NCBI GenBank assembly: GCA_963733085.1
Contig: CAVTBY010000012.1
Coordinates: forward strand, 199,969-263,968
Origin: Desertimonas sp963733085
GTDB taxonomy: Bacteria > Actinomycetota > Acidimicrobiia > Acidimicrobiales > Ilumatobacteraceae
DNA: 64,000 nt
Direction: 5' to 3'
This document shows, piece after piece, positions 43,659 to 53,255 of this stretch. Under the pieces are notes generated by a model. The model was not told the DNA's origin. It made no database searches and saw only the letters and a program-made list of their open reading frames with translations. The stretch's first letter is position 1; the number at the start of each line of letters is the position of its first letter. Made by a program: the position numbers and the translations under genes.

Positions 43659-43775
43659 CGGCCGCCACGCTACTGGCGAGGCGGCCGGCCGTTACTGCGT
43701 TCCCCGGCCACGCGGGCCGGGATCAACCGCTCCCTCGCTGGCGCTCGGTCGCTCGCATCGGAGGTCACATTCGGA

Positions 43776-44297
43776 TCAGGCGTGAGGACTCGTGACGAGA
43801 TCCTCGAGACGGTCGAACGAGACCTGCATGCCACCTTCCATTCCCGAGTTGATGTGGCCGTCGCGATGCTCCTTGGTGACGTGCTGGACGAGCGTCGACA
43901 TCGTTGTCACGCCGTCGACCTCGTCGAGCGTCACGGTGTTGACCGACGCCGCCGAGTCCGGATCGTCGGTGATCCCCATCGCCGCGAGACCTTCGAAGGC
44001 CTCTGTCGAAACGATCCGGCGCGGTGCGTCGATCTCCCGGTACTCGCCGTGGAAGCCGACCTCTTGGTCGCCCTCGACGATGACGTAGCGCCACGATCCG
44101 CCGACGCGCAGGTCGATGTCGCAGACCTTCCACACCGAGGTGTCGAACCCCCACCAGCGCTTGACGAGCTCGGGGGTGGTGATCGCCTTGAAGACGAGCG
44201 CCGAGGGGGCGCCGAACTGGCGGGTGATGAGGATCTCCGTGTCGGACGGGAGGGTGACGACGGCCGAGCCGTGCCGGTTGTTGGTGCTGGTGCTCAT
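43776..44297 (-). CDS. SRPBCC/AHSA1-domain protein
   Basis: The 173-residue protein starts at ATG 44297. It has the START-like pattern ITRQFGAPSALVFKAITTPE, LVKRWWGFDTSVWKVCDIDL, RVGGSWRYVI, FHGEYREIDAPRRIVSTEAF and MEGGMQVSFDRLEDLV. These proteins bind hydrophobic ligands in a helix-grip fold. It overlaps the ArsR-type repressor gene by four bases, a very common pair. Confidence 0.88.
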   Translation of the reverse strand: MSTSTNNRHGSAVVTLPSDTEILITRQFGAPSALVFKAITTPELVKRWWGFDTSVWKVCDIDLRVGGSWRYVIVEGDQEVGFHGEYREIDAPRRIVSTEAFEGLAAMGITDDPDSAASVNTVTLDEVDGVTTMSTLVQHVTKEHRDGHINSGMEGGMQVSFDRLEDLVTSPHA

Positions 44298-44671
44298 TGC
44301 TGCTGCTCCGTATCTGGTGGGTTGCCACTGGGGGTGGTGGATTGCTCGGACTGCAACTCGGCGAGCACGTCGTCGAGTCGATCGAGCCGGATGTTCCAGG
44401 TGCGCTCGAACGAACGCGCCCAGTCGTGGATGGGTCTGAGGGCGGCACCGTTGACCCGGTACCACCGACGTCGCCCGTCGGCGCGGACGAGCACGAGGCC
44501 GACCGCCCGCAGCACGCCGAGGTGCTTGGACACCTGCGGCTGGCTGAGGCCGAGCCGATCGACGAGCTCGCCCACCGTGACTTCCTCGTCGCCGATGGCG
44601 TCGAGGAGTTCACGCCGGCTCGCCTCGGCGACGGCGCTGAACGCATCCGTCGTCGTCGCCGACCGAGCCAT
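44294..44671 (-). CDS. ArsR-family repressor
   Basis: The 125-residue winged-helix protein contains AVAEASRRELLDAIGDEEVT, VGELVDRLGLSQPQVSKHLG and DGRRRWYRVNGAAL. No thiol metal-binding motif is visible, so it is the non-metal subtype usually paired with AHSA1 genes. A palindromic AT-rich site lies just upstream at 44680-44701, which fits autoregulation. Confidence 0.88.
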   Translation of the reverse strand: MARSATTTDAFSAVAEASRRELLDAIGDEEVTVGELVDRLGLSQPQVSKHLGVLRAVGLVLVRADGRRRWYRVNGAALRPIHDWARSFERTWNIRLDRLDDVLAELQSEQSTTPSGNPPDTEQQQ

Positions 44672-44679
44672 AGGGCGAT

Positions 44680-44701
44680 CATATACCGATATGGGAATAT
44701 G
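44680..44701. promoter_or_regulatory. Candidate ArsR operator/promoter
   Basis: The 22-base segment CATAT-ACCGATATGGGA-ATATG has inverted CATAT/ATATG ends with a nested ATA-CCG-ATAT. It is the only AT-rich stretch nearby and lies eight bases upstream of the repressor start. Both the -10 region and the operator may be here. Confidence 0.45.
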
Positions 44702-44771
44702 TCAATGGAAGCGACGGGTGACCCTGGTCACGGGGAACGACGACAGCGCCGTGGTCCTATCCTGGAACGTG

Positions 44772-45776
44772 ATGCAATCCACGACGGCCCTCCAGGTCCC
44801 TCACACCCAGCCGCCGGCGGTGCTCCCCCACGCCAACGAGCCGTGCTGGTGCGGGAGCGGGCGCAAGTACAAGCGCTGTCACCGCAGCAGCGAGGGCCGC
44901 GTCCTGCAGGGCGTCGTCACCGCGATGCGTCCCGTGCCCGTGCACATCGCCAGACCGCCCTACGCCGACACCGGCGCCGTCGACGACCTCGGCGAGCCGA
45001 GCATCAAGTCGGCCGAGACGATCGAGCGGATGCGCGTCACCGGCAAGATCGCCGCCGAGATCCTCCGCCTCGCCGGTGAGAAGGTGCAACCCGGTGTGAC
45101 CACCGAGGAGATCGACGCCTACGTCCACCAGTTGTACATCGAGCGCGACAGCTATCCGTCGCCGCTCAACTACAACGGCTATCCGAAGAGCGTGTGCACC
45201 TCGGTCAACGAGGTGATCTGCCACGGCATCCCCGACTCACGTCCGCTCGTCGACGGCGACATCGTCAACCTCGACGTCACCGCCTATCACGGCGGCGTGC
45301 ACGGCGACACCAATGCCACGTTCTTCGTCGGCGACGTCGACCCCCAGAGCAGCCAACTCGTGCGCGTCACCGAGGAGGCGATGTGGCTGGGCATCGAGGC
45401 GGTCAAGCCGGGCCGGCCGCTGAGCGACATCGGCAAGGCGATCGAGACGCACGCCAAGAAGTACCGCTACGGCGTCATCCGGGCGTTCGTCGGGCACGGC
45501 ATCGGCGAGGAGTTCCACGGCGACATCCAGGTGCTGCACTACTACGACGCCCGCAACTCGCTGACGATCCGGCCGGGGATGACGTTCACGATCGAGCCGA
45601 TGATCAGCCTCGGATCGTGGCACTTCCGGATGTGGGACGACGACTGGACGGCGGTGACTGCCGACGGCAAGCGCACCGCTCAGTTCGAGCACACGATCCT
45701 CGTCACCGACGACGGCTTCGATGTGCTGACCGGCGGTGACGGGGCGGTCTCGCCCACCGCCCCCTGGAACCGCTGA
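44772..45776 (+). CDS. map: Methionine aminopeptidase with N-terminal SEC-C zinc motif
   Basis: The 334-residue protein starts at ATG 44772. Residues 25-45 hold a SEC-C zinc motif, EPCWCGSGRKYKRCH. The type I peptidase domain follows: MRVTGKIAAEILRLAGEKVQ, VNEVICHGIPDSR, the metal Asp residues in GDIVNLDVTAYHGGVHGDTN, GHGIGEEFHGD with the His ligand, FTIEPM and QFEHTILV with Glu ligands. It removes initiator methionine; the SEC-C part likely docks to the ribosome. It converges on ndh with 15 bases between stops. Confidence 0.93.
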   Translation: MQSTTALQVPHTQPPAVLPHANEPCWCGSGRKYKRCHRSSEGRVLQGVVTAMRPVPVHIARPPYADTGAVDDLGEPSIKSAETIERMRVTGKIAAEILRLAGEKVQPGVTTEEIDAYVHQLYIERDSYPSPLNYNGYPKSVCTSVNEVICHGIPDSRPLVDGDIVNLDVTAYHGGVHGDTNATFFVGDVDPQSSQLVRVTEEAMWLGIEAVKPGRPLSDIGKAIETHAKKYRYGVIRAFVGHGIGEEFHGDIQVLHYYDARNSLTIRPGMTFTIEPMISLGSWHFRMWDDDWTAVTADGKRTAQFEHTILVTDDGFDVLTGGDGAVSPTAPWNR

Positions 45777-45791
45777 CGGCGCCGACCCCGC

Positions 45792-47126
45792 CTACCGATG
45801 GCGGGCGCGGCGGACGTCGCGAGCGGCGACGATTCGGCTGTGGCGGTCGTACGTCGCGTAGTTCCACGCCCAGTTGAGCAGCACGTTGGCCCGGTTGCGG
45901 AAGCCGACGAGGTAGACGAGGTGGAGTCCGAGCCACGCCAGCCAGCCGACCAAGCCGGACAGGCGCATCCCGTTGGGCAGTTCGGTGACGGCGTCGTTGC
46001 GACCGATCGTCGCCATCGTGCCCTTGTCGCGGTAGCGGAACGGCTCGGTCGGCGACCCAGCGAGCCGGCGGACGATCTGCCTGGCTGCGTGGCGGCCGCC
46101 CTGGATCGCGACCTGGGCGACCTGCGGCAGGATCGTCGTGCCCTCCGTCCCGGGGACGGCACGGGCGGGCGAGGCAGCAATGTCGCCGATCGCGATCACC
46201 TCGGGGTGGCCGGGGACGGTGAGATCGGTGTTGACGACGATGCGCCCACCCTTGGAGAGCTCGACCCCGAGCATCTCGGCGAGCGGGCTGGCCCGCACGC
46301 CGGCGGCCCACACGACGACGCCGGCGCGAAGCACGGTTCCATCGGCGAGATGGACGAGGCGGCGCGCCCCGTCGGTGGTGATGCGCTCGACCCCGACGCC
46401 CGTCACTACCTCGACACCACGACGCATCAGGGTCCGCCGCGCTCGTTCACTCGACTTGTCCGACATCGCTCCGAGCAACCGCGGCGCCGCCTCGACGAGG
46501 ACGACCCGGGCCGCCCGCACGTCAACGCGCGGGAAGTCCTTGGCGAGCACCCTCGTGAACAGCTCCATCATCGCCCCGGCGGTCTCGACACCCGTCGGAC
46601 CGCCGCCGCAGAGCACGACGTTGAGCTCGCCGCGCTCCACGCTGGCCGGGTCGCTCGACGCCCGCTCGAAGCGGTCCAACACGGCGAGGCGGAGATCGAG
46701 GGCGTCGTCGAGATCCTTCAGCGGGATCGTGTGCTCGTCGACACCGTCGATGCCGAATGACGTCGAGACGGCACCGGCGGCGATCACCAGCGTGTCGTAG
46801 CGGAGCTCGTCGACGGCGCCGTCGCCACGGTCGAGCGTGACGGTCCTGGAGTCGAGGTCGACGCCCGTGACTGTCGCCATGTGGACCGTGACGTTGTGCT
46901 GGCGGCGGAAGATGCCACGAACGGCGTAGGCGACGTCGTCGGCGTCGAGCCCGGCCGTGGCGACCTGGTAGAGCAGCGGTTGGAACAGGTGGAAGTTGTT
47001 GGCGTCGACGATGTCGACGTCGACGGGCGCATCGGCCAAGCCCTTGGCGACTGCCAGACCACCGAACCCGGCGCCGATCACCACAACCCGACGCGGGGAG
47101 CTAGTGAACCCAATCACAAGGTTCAC
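45792..47126 (-). CDS. ndh: Type II NADH:quinone oxidoreductase
   Basis: The 444-residue flavoprotein has the FAD motif VVVIGAGFGGLAVAKGL, FQPLLYQVATAGLDADDVAY, the NADH motif VVLCGGGPTGVETAGAM, VVWAAGVRASPL and the FAD motif VIAIGDIAASP. QVAQVAIQGGRHAA and a C-terminal amphipathic membrane patch (LVGWLAWLGLHLVYLVGFRN) are typical. It passes electrons from NADH to quinone without pumping protons. The start is taken at GTG 47126; no closer Met start exists. Confidence 0.9.
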   Translation of the reverse strand: MNLVIGFTSSPRRVVVIGAGFGGLAVAKGLADAPVDVDIVDANNFHLFQPLLYQVATAGLDADDVAYAVRGIFRRQHNVTVHMATVTGVDLDSRTVTLDRGDGAVDELRYDTLVIAAGAVSTSFGIDGVDEHTIPLKDLDDALDLRLAVLDRFERASSDPASVERGELNVVLCGGGPTGVETAGAMMELFTRVLAKDFPRVDVRAARVVLVEAAPRLLGAMSDKSSERARRTLMRRGVEVVTGVGVERITTDGARRLVHLADGTVLRAGVVVWAAGVRASPLAEMLGVELSKGGRIVVNTDLTVPGHPEVIAIGDIAASPARAVPGTEGTTILPQVAQVAIQGGRHAARQIVRRLAGSPTEPFRYRDKGTMATIGRNDAVTELPNGMRLSGLVGWLAWLGLHLVYLVGFRNRANVLLNWAWNYATYDRHSRIVAARDVRRARHR

Positions 47127-47171
47127 GGTAGGGAGGCGAACTGTTCAGCGGACATGACTTCCGCCACGTCG

Positions 47172-47591
47172 TCAGCCTTCGGCTGCGGGCAAGCGGAGCA
47201 TCCCGAGCAAACCGGCGACGACACCGGCGACGCCCACCACCGCGGCAGCGGCGGTGACGCCGCGATCGAGCCAGAACGGGGCGTCGGTCGGCAGCAGCGC
47301 CCTGACGAGACCGTCGCGGCGCAGGAACGCCCACAGGGCGAGCTGCATGCCCGAAACGGCGACGAGGGCGTGCGAGGCGAGTGACTGCCCGAGCGTCACG
47401 GCGACGACCGCGGCCGCCGCAGCGACCGCCGGCAACAGCCAGGAGATCGACGACGGTCCCGTCTCCGCCGGCACGGACACCACCTGCCACCAGCCGATTC
47501 CGGCCGCCGCGGCGCCGGTGACGATGAGCACCCAGGCGACGCGGTGACGCGCGGACAGCACGATCAACACGGCAAAGCCGGCGATGACGTC
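47172..47591 (-). CDS. Actinobacterial polytopic membrane protein, 5' end cut at the contig join
   Basis: From the junction at about 47,590 down to the stop at 47172, about 139 residues remain: DVIAGFAVLIVLSARHRVAW, VLIVTGAAAAGIGWWQ, then further helices to GVAGVVAGLLGMLRLPAAEG. There are four hydrophobic segments and no soluble domain. Upstream of the aspartate the frame becomes non-protein-like, because the sequence there belongs to another organism. I do not recognise the family. Confidence 0.6.
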   Translation of the reverse strand, partial: DVIAGFAVLIVLSARHRVAWVLIVTGAAAAGIGWWQVVSVPAETGPSSISWLLPAVAAAAAVVAVTLGQSLASHALVAVSGMQLALWAFLRRDGLVRALLPTDAPFWLDRGVTAAAAVVGVAGVVAGLLGMLRLPAAEG

Positions 47592-47600
47592 TTGGTGTAC
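47580..47600. other. Probable chimeric junction between two genomes
   Basis: Two minus-strand genes are truncated against each other here. One is an actinobacterial membrane-protein gene that has lost its 5' end. The other is a proteobacterial secreted-protein gene that has lost its 3' end. Gene content, and the density of frame errors, change sharply at this point. Confidence 0.75.
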
Positions 47601-47701
47601 AGCGTTTTTCCGTTCTGGCAGTTCTGGCCCGACGCGGCGACGGACCAGGCCAGTACGATCGGCGCCAGAATTGCAAGAAGGAGAGAGGACGGGCGCTTCA
47701 T
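47592..47701 (-). CDS. Proteobacterial secreted protein, 3' end lost at the join
   Basis: From ATG 47701 the frame reads MKRPSSLLLAILAPIVLAWS, then VAASGQNCQNGKTLYTKT, a signal peptide and the first dozen mature residues. The CQNGKTLYTKT start is reminiscent of small periplasmic c-type cytochromes, but the heme region is missing. AGGAGAGAG lies upstream at a good distance. An ATG at 47710 is also in frame. Confidence 0.5.
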
Positions 47702-48112
47702 GCGGTGCATCTCCGACGGCAGGCGGTTTCGCTGTCCTACGCAGCGACATTTCCGCGAACGAGGGCAGTGTACGCCCATTATCCCAATGTCATACCACGT
47801 TGTCATAGAATTTCCGACAGACGGCAGACTTGGTCCTATTTGTGGCGAACAGGCCCATCTGCACAGGTCCTATGTCAACGACATGACGAGGCGGCGCGGG
47901 GGGTCGCCCTGTGCCAGTACGGCGCAAAGCGGGCTAAAATGGCGGGCGCGCCGATTTGAACCAGCTTGCGGGCGCGGGAAAGCCCTGGTTGATCCGGGGT
48001 TTTCGAACAAATACGGCTAAAGCGGCGCGCGGCATACCGCAGGCGAGCCCGCCGAGCCGGCAAGCTGGCGGGTTTTTTTCGCGACCCTGTCGCAACTTCG
48101 CACCGCGCGCCG
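47702..48112 (+). promoter_or_regulatory. 411-bp leader region upstream of metX with hairpin and T-tract
   Basis: No gene is convincing here. At about 48049-48081 CCCGCC...GGCGGG, with an internal AGCCGGC/GCTGGC, is followed by seven T. That is an intrinsic-terminator shape sitting about 35 bases before the metX start, where an attenuator would be. The preceding 150 bases contain short inverted repeats, but I could not match them to a known SAM riboswitch consensus. Confidence 0.45.
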
Positions 48113-49310
48113 ATGCCCTCGTTTTCGGCCACCACCGGCGGGACCACCCCGTCGCCAGGATCCGCGCCGCCCGCGGCCACTCGGTCGGCGAGGTCGAGGC
48201 CCAGCGTCGCCTCGTTCTCCGAGCCGCTGCAGCTCGCCTGCGGCCAGTCGCTGTCGCGCTACGACCTCGCCTACGAGACGTACGGCACGCTCAACGCCGA
48301 CGCGCTCCAACGCGGTGCTCGTGTGCCACGCGCTCAACGCGTCGCATCACGTCGCCGGCTACTACGCCGACGACCGCGACAACGTCGGCTGGTGGGACAA
48401 CATGATCGGGCCCGGGCAAGCCGCTCGACACCAACCGCTTCTTCGTCGTCGGCGTCAACAACCTCGGCAGCTGCTTCGGCTCGACCGGCCCGCAGTCGAT
48501 CAATCCCGACGACCGGGCAAGCCGTGGGGCGCGCGACTTTCCCGCTGGTCACCGTCGAGGACTGGGTCGACGCGCAGGCGCGGCTCGCCGACCAGCTCGG
48601 CATCGCGCAGTTCGCGGCGGTCATGGGCGGCAGCCTCGGCGGCATGCAGGCGCTGGCCTGGGCGATCCGCTATCCGCAGCGCATCCGGCACGCGCTCGTG
48701 ATCGCCGCCGCGCCCAACCTGTCGGCGCAGAACATCGCGTTCAACGAGGTCGCGCGCCAGGCGATCCTGACCGACCCGGATTTCCACGACGGGCACTTCG
48801 CCGCGCACGGGACGCTGCCGCGGCGCGGCCTGCGCGTCGCGCGCATGGTCGGCCACATCACCTACCTGTCCGACGACGCAGATGGAGGACCAGTTCGGGC
48901 GCAGCTTGCGCGAGGGCATCAAGTACTCGCTTCGCGCCCGAGTTCCAGATCGAGTCGTACCTTCGCTACCAGGGCGAGAAGTTCGCCGAGTACTACGACG
49001 CCAACACCTACCTGCGCATCACCAAGGCGCTCGACTACTTCGACCCGGCGCTCGCGACCGGCGGCGACCTCGCGCAGCGCGCTCGCGCCGGCGAAGTGCA
49101 AGTTCCTCGTCGTCGTCGTTCACCACCGACTGGCGCTTTCCCGCCGCGCGCTCGCGCGAGATCGTGAAGGCGCTGGTCGATCGACCGGCGCGACGTCTCT
49201 ACGCCGAGATCGACGCGCCGCACGGCCACGACGCGTTCCTGCTCGACAACCCGCAGTACCACGCGCTGGTGCGCGCGTACTTCGACAGCGTCGCGTCGGA
49301 TCGCCGGACT
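48113..49310 (+). CDS. metX: Homoserine O-acyltransferase, several frameshifts as given
   Basis: Starting at ATG 48113, residues read across frames give LACGQSLSRYDLAYETYGTL, NASHHVAGYYADDRDNVGWW, the nucleophile MGGSLGGMQALAWAIRYPQR, TTDWRFPAARSREIVKALVD with the catalytic Asp, and DAPHGHDAFLLDNPQYHALV with the catalytic His. It acylates homoserine in methionine synthesis. At least nine single-base insertions interrupt it (for example near 48305, 48413, 48511, 48880, 48930, 49080). metW follows, the standard proteobacterial pair. The 3' end is approximate. Confidence 0.88.
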
Positions 49311-49371
49311 ACTCGACGTTCCGCCTCGGCGCCGAGATCACGCGGCAAGGTCGAGGAGCGCGACCGCGCAG

Positions 49372-49958
49372 GTGCACCGCGCCGACTTCGCGACCATCGC
49401 GAGCTGGATCACGCCGGGCGCGCAGCGTGCTCGACCTCGGGCTGCGGCGACGGCAGCCTGCTCGCGTACCTCGCGCGCGAGCGCGGCGTGACGGGCTACG
49501 GCGTCGAGATCGCCGACGCCGGCGTGCTCGCCAGCGTGCGCAACGGCGTCAACGTGCTGCAGAGCGACCTCGAAAGCGGCCTCGCCGGCTTCGACGACGC
49601 GTCGTTCGACTGCGTGATCCTGTCGCAGACGCTGCAGGCGATGCGCCACACCGAGGAGATCGTCGCCGAGATGCTGCGCGTCGGGCGCGAGGTGATCGTC
49701 ACGTTTCCCGAACTTCGGACACTGGTCGCATCGCTGGCAGATCCTGCGCGGCCGCATGCCGGTGTCCGACGACGCTGCCGTACCAGTGGTACGACACGCC
49801 CAACATCCACCTGTGCACGGTGGCCGACTTCGACGCGTTCCTGCGCGAGCGCGACTGCGTGGTCGAGAACCGCGTCGTGCTCGCCGGCGGGCACGCGGTG
49901 CAGCGTGCTGCCGAACCTGCTGGGCGAGCTCGCGATCTACCGCTTCCGCCGGGCGTAG
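49372..49958 (+). CDS. metW: MetW methyltransferase-like protein, frameshifted as given
   Basis: From GTG 49372 the product reads HRADFATIASWITPGASVLD, LGCGDGSLLAYLARERGVTG, VEIADAGVLASVRNGVNVLQ, SFDCVILSQTLQAMRHTEEI and then FPNFGHWSHRWQI, NIHLCTVADFDAFLRERDCV and LPNLLGELAIYRFRR. It is the class I methyltransferase-fold partner of MetX. Insertions are apparent near 49425, 49440, 49710, 49770 and 49905. The ending at 49958 is intact. Confidence 0.88.
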
Positions 49959-50058
49959 CGGCGGGCTCACTGCGCGATCGACGCGCAAAGTCGATGCGCG
50001 CTGTCACGGTTGACGCGTCCGAAAGACGCGCAGACACTTGCACCAGGTGTCCGGACCG

Positions 50059-50232
50059 ATGAACGCTTCCGAAGAACCGCAGGCCACGCGCGGGCAGGAG
50101 CTGCGCGCCTTCCTGCTGTTGACCGCGGTCGTCGCGCCGGCGCTCGCGGTCGCGATCGTCGGCGGCTACGGGTTCGTGGTCTGGATGACGCAGATCGTGC
50201 TGGGCCCGCCCGGCGCCCCTGACCTCTCCTGA
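50059..50232 (+). CDS. napE: Periplasmic nitrate reductase component NapE
   Basis: This is a 57-residue single-pass membrane protein, intact in frame: a charged N-terminus with RGQELRAFLLLTAVVAPALA, then VAIVGGYGFVVWMTQIVLGP, the NapE signature helix. Its role in nitrate reduction is not well defined. It precedes napA by 11 bases. Confidence 0.9.
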   Translation: MNASEEPQATRGQELRAFLLLTAVVAPALAVAIVGGYGFVVWMTQIVLGPPGAPDLS

Positions 50233-50243
50233 TCGAGACTCCC

Positions 50244-52753
50244 ATGTCCGTCACCCGACGCGAATTCCTGAGGCAATCGGCGGCGGCGGCGACGCTCGGC
50301 GCCGCGGCGGGCATCCCGGTCGACGCCGACGCCGGCAACATCGTCACCGACTCCGAGTACACGCAGCTCAAGTGGTCGAAGGCGCCGTGCCGCTTCTGCG
50401 GCGTCGGGCTGCGGCGTCAACGTCGCGGTGAAGGACGGCCGCGTGGTCGCGACGCACGGCGACATCAACAGCGAGGTCAACCGCGGCGTCAACTGCGTCA
50501 AGGGCTACTTCCTGTCCAAGATCATGTACGGCAGCGACCGGCTGACCACGCCGCTCCTGCGCATGAAGGACGGCAAGTACGACAAGAACGGCGAGTTCGC
50601 GCCGGTGTCGTGGGACCGCGCGTTCGACGAGATGGCGGCGCAGTGGAAGAAGGTGCTGCGCGAGAAGGGGCCGACGGCGGTCGGCATGTTCGGCTCGGGG
50701 CAGTGGACGATCTTCGAAGGCTACGCCGCGGTGAAGCTCATGAAGGCGGGCTTTCGCACCAACAACCTCGACCCCAACGCGCGCCACTGCATGGCCTCCG
50801 CGGTGCAGGGCTTCATGCGCACGTTCGGCATCGACGAGCCGATGGGCTGCTACGACGACATCGAGCAGGCCGACGCGTTCGTGCTGTGGGGCTCGAACAT
50901 GGCGGAGATGCACCCGATCCTGTGGACGCGGGTCACCGACCGCCGCCTGTCGCGCGCCGCGCACGAAGGTCGCGGTGCTGTCGGTGTTCGAGCACCGCAG
51001 CTTCGAGCTCGCCGACCTTCCGATCATCTTCACGCCGCAGACCGACCTCGCGATCCTCAACTACATCGCGAACTACATCATCAAGACCGGCCGCGTGAAC
51101 CGCGACTTCGTCGACAAGCACACCGACGTTCAAGCTCGGCAACGACGACATCGGCTACGGCCTGCGGCCCGAGGACCCGCGCCAGAAGACGGCGAAGAAC
51201 GCGGCCGACGCCGGCGGCGGCAAGCCGATCACGTTCGACGAGTTCGCGCGCTTCGTCGCGCGCTACGACGCCGCGTACGTGACCAAGCTCTCGGGCGTGC
51301 CGAAGCGGCAGCTCGACGCGCTCGCCGAGCTCTACGCCGACCCGAAGATCAAGGTGATGTCGTTCTGGACCATGGGCTTCAACCAGCACACGCGCGGCGT
51401 GTGGTGCAACAACCTCGTCTACAACCTGCATCTGCTGACCGGCAAGATCTCGACGCCGGGCAACAGCCCGTTCTCGCTCACCGGCCAGCCGTCGGCGTGC
51501 GGCACCGCGCGCGAGGTCGGCACGTTCTCGCATCGGCTGCCGGCCGACATGGTGGTGACCAATCCGAAGCACCGCGACGACCGCCGAGAAGATCTGGAAG
51601 GTGCCGCGCGGGCACGATTCCCGACAAGCCCGGCTTCCACGCGGTCCTGCAGAACCGCATGCTGAAGGACGGCAAGCTCAACGCCTACTGGGTGCAGGTC
51701 AACAACAACATGCAGGCCGGCGCCGAACCTGATGCAGGAAGGGCTGCCGGGCTACCGCAATCCCGACAACTTCATCGTCGTCTCCGACGTGTACCCGACC
51801 GTCGACGACGCTCGCCGCCGACCTCGTGCTGCCGGCCGCGATGTGGGTCGAGAAGGAAGGCGCGTACGGCAACGCCGAGCGGCGCACGCAGTTCTGGCAC
51901 CAGCTCGTCGACGCGCCCGGCGAGGCGCGCTCCGACCTGTGGCAGCTCGTCGAGTTCAGCAAGCGCTTCAAGATCGAGGAGGTGTGGCCGGCCGAGCTCA
52001 TCGCGAAGATGCCCGAGGTCAAGGGCAAGACGCTGTACGAGGTCCTCTACCGAACGGCAAGGTCGACCGCTTCCCGTCGAAGGAGATCGACCCCGCGTAC
52101 GCCAACGACGAAGCGAAGGCGTTCGGCTTCTACCTGCAGAAGGGCCTGTTCGAGGAGTACGCCGAGTTCGGCCGCGGCCACGGCCACGACCTCGCGCCCG
52201 TTCGACGAGTATCACAAGGTGCGCGGCCTGCGCTGGCCGGTGGTCAACGGCAAGGAGACCAAGTGGCGCTATCGCGAAGGCACCGATCCGTACGTCAAGC
52301 CGGGCAAGGGCTTCGAGTTCTACGGCAATCCCGGACGGCAAGGCGGTGATCTGGGCGCTGCCCTACGAGCCCGCGCCCGAGGTGCCCGACAAGGAGTATC
52401 CGTTCTGGCTGTCGACCGGCCGCGTGCTCGAGCACTGGCATTCGGGCTCGATGACGCGGCGCGTGCCCGAGCTGTACCGCGCGTTTCCCGAACGCCGTCG
52501 TGCTTCATGCATCCGGAGGACGCGAAGGCGCTGCAGGTGCGCCGCGGCAGCGAGGTGAAGATCGAGTCGCGCCGCGGCCAGATGCTGACGCGCGTGGAGA
52601 CGCGCGGACGCAACCTGCCGCCGCGCGGCCTCGTGTTCGTGCCGTGGTTCGACGCCGAGCCAGCTCATCAACAAGGTCACGCTCGACGCGACCGATCCCA
52701 TCTCGTTCCAGACCGACTTCAAGAAGTGCGCGGTCCGGATCGTGAAGGCGTGA
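50244..52753 (+). CDS. napA: Periplasmic nitrate reductase catalytic subunit, many frameshifts
   Basis: The N-terminus is a Tat signal (SVTRREFLRQSAAAATLGAA). The 4Fe-4S site reads CRFCGVGC...VNCVKG. Further on are GSGQWTIFEGYAAVKLMKAG, NNLDPNARHCMASAVQGFMR with the Mo-ligand Cys, WTMGFNQHTRGVWCNNLVYN and LTGKISTPGNSPFSLTGQPS, and finally SFQTDFKKCAVRIVK. About 830 residues are expected and the span fits. Roughly ten single-base insertions break it. The enzyme reduces nitrate in the periplasm using bis-MGD. No napD chaperone gene is present between napE and napA. Confidence 0.92.
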
Positions 52754-52754
52754 G

Positions 52755-53252
52755 ATGATGACGATGCGCGCGATCGCTGCGTGATCCTGCTGCGTGCCTG
52801 GTCGCCGCCGGCGCGGCGCTTCGCGCAGTCGAAGATGGTCGACGGCCTGCGCGGCGCCGGTGCCGCTCGCCGAGGAGGGCACGCCGCCGCCGCTCGGCCA
52901 ACCCGGAGAACAAGGACGTCCGCCGCGACCGCGCCTACGCGATGCAGCCGCCGACGATCCCGCACAAGATCGACGGCTACCAGGTCGACCTCAACGTGAA
53001 CGCGTGCCTCGAGTGCCACCGCGCGCACGCGCACCGCGCAGACGCAGGCGGTGCCGGTGAGCGTGACGCACTACATGGACCGCGACGGCAACTTCCTCGC
53101 CGAGGTCTCGCCGCGGCGCTACTTCTGCGTGCAGTGCCACGTGCACGCAGGTCGACGCCAAGCCGCTGGTGGGCAACACCTACGAGGACGTCGAGGAGAT
53201 CGTCCGCCGGCAGGCCGCGCGCGCCGGCAGCGCAAGCCGTCCGGCGAAGTAG
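52755..53252 (+). CDS. napB: Periplasmic nitrate reductase diheme cytochrome NapB, frameshifted
   Basis: ATG at 52755 follows napA by one base. Across frames the product reads MVDGLRGA, VPLAEEGTPPPLANPENKDV, RRDRAYAMQPPTIPHKIDGY, VDLNVNACLECH (heme 1), THYMDRDGNFLAEVSPRRYF, CVQCHV (heme 2) and GNTYEDVEEIVRRQ. It passes electrons from NapC to NapA. Insertions are visible near 52858, 52897, 53035 and 53147. Confidence 0.88.
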
Positions 53253-53255
53253 CCG

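Noticed and set aside
1..47590. Prophage, insertion sequence or integrase genes
   Set aside because: No transposase, integrase or phage structural protein was recognised; the only mobile-looking sequences are short palindromes.
47900..48112. SAM-II or SAH riboswitch upstream of metX
   Set aside because: The leader has a hairpin and T-tract, but the conserved core sequences of those classes could not be found by eye.
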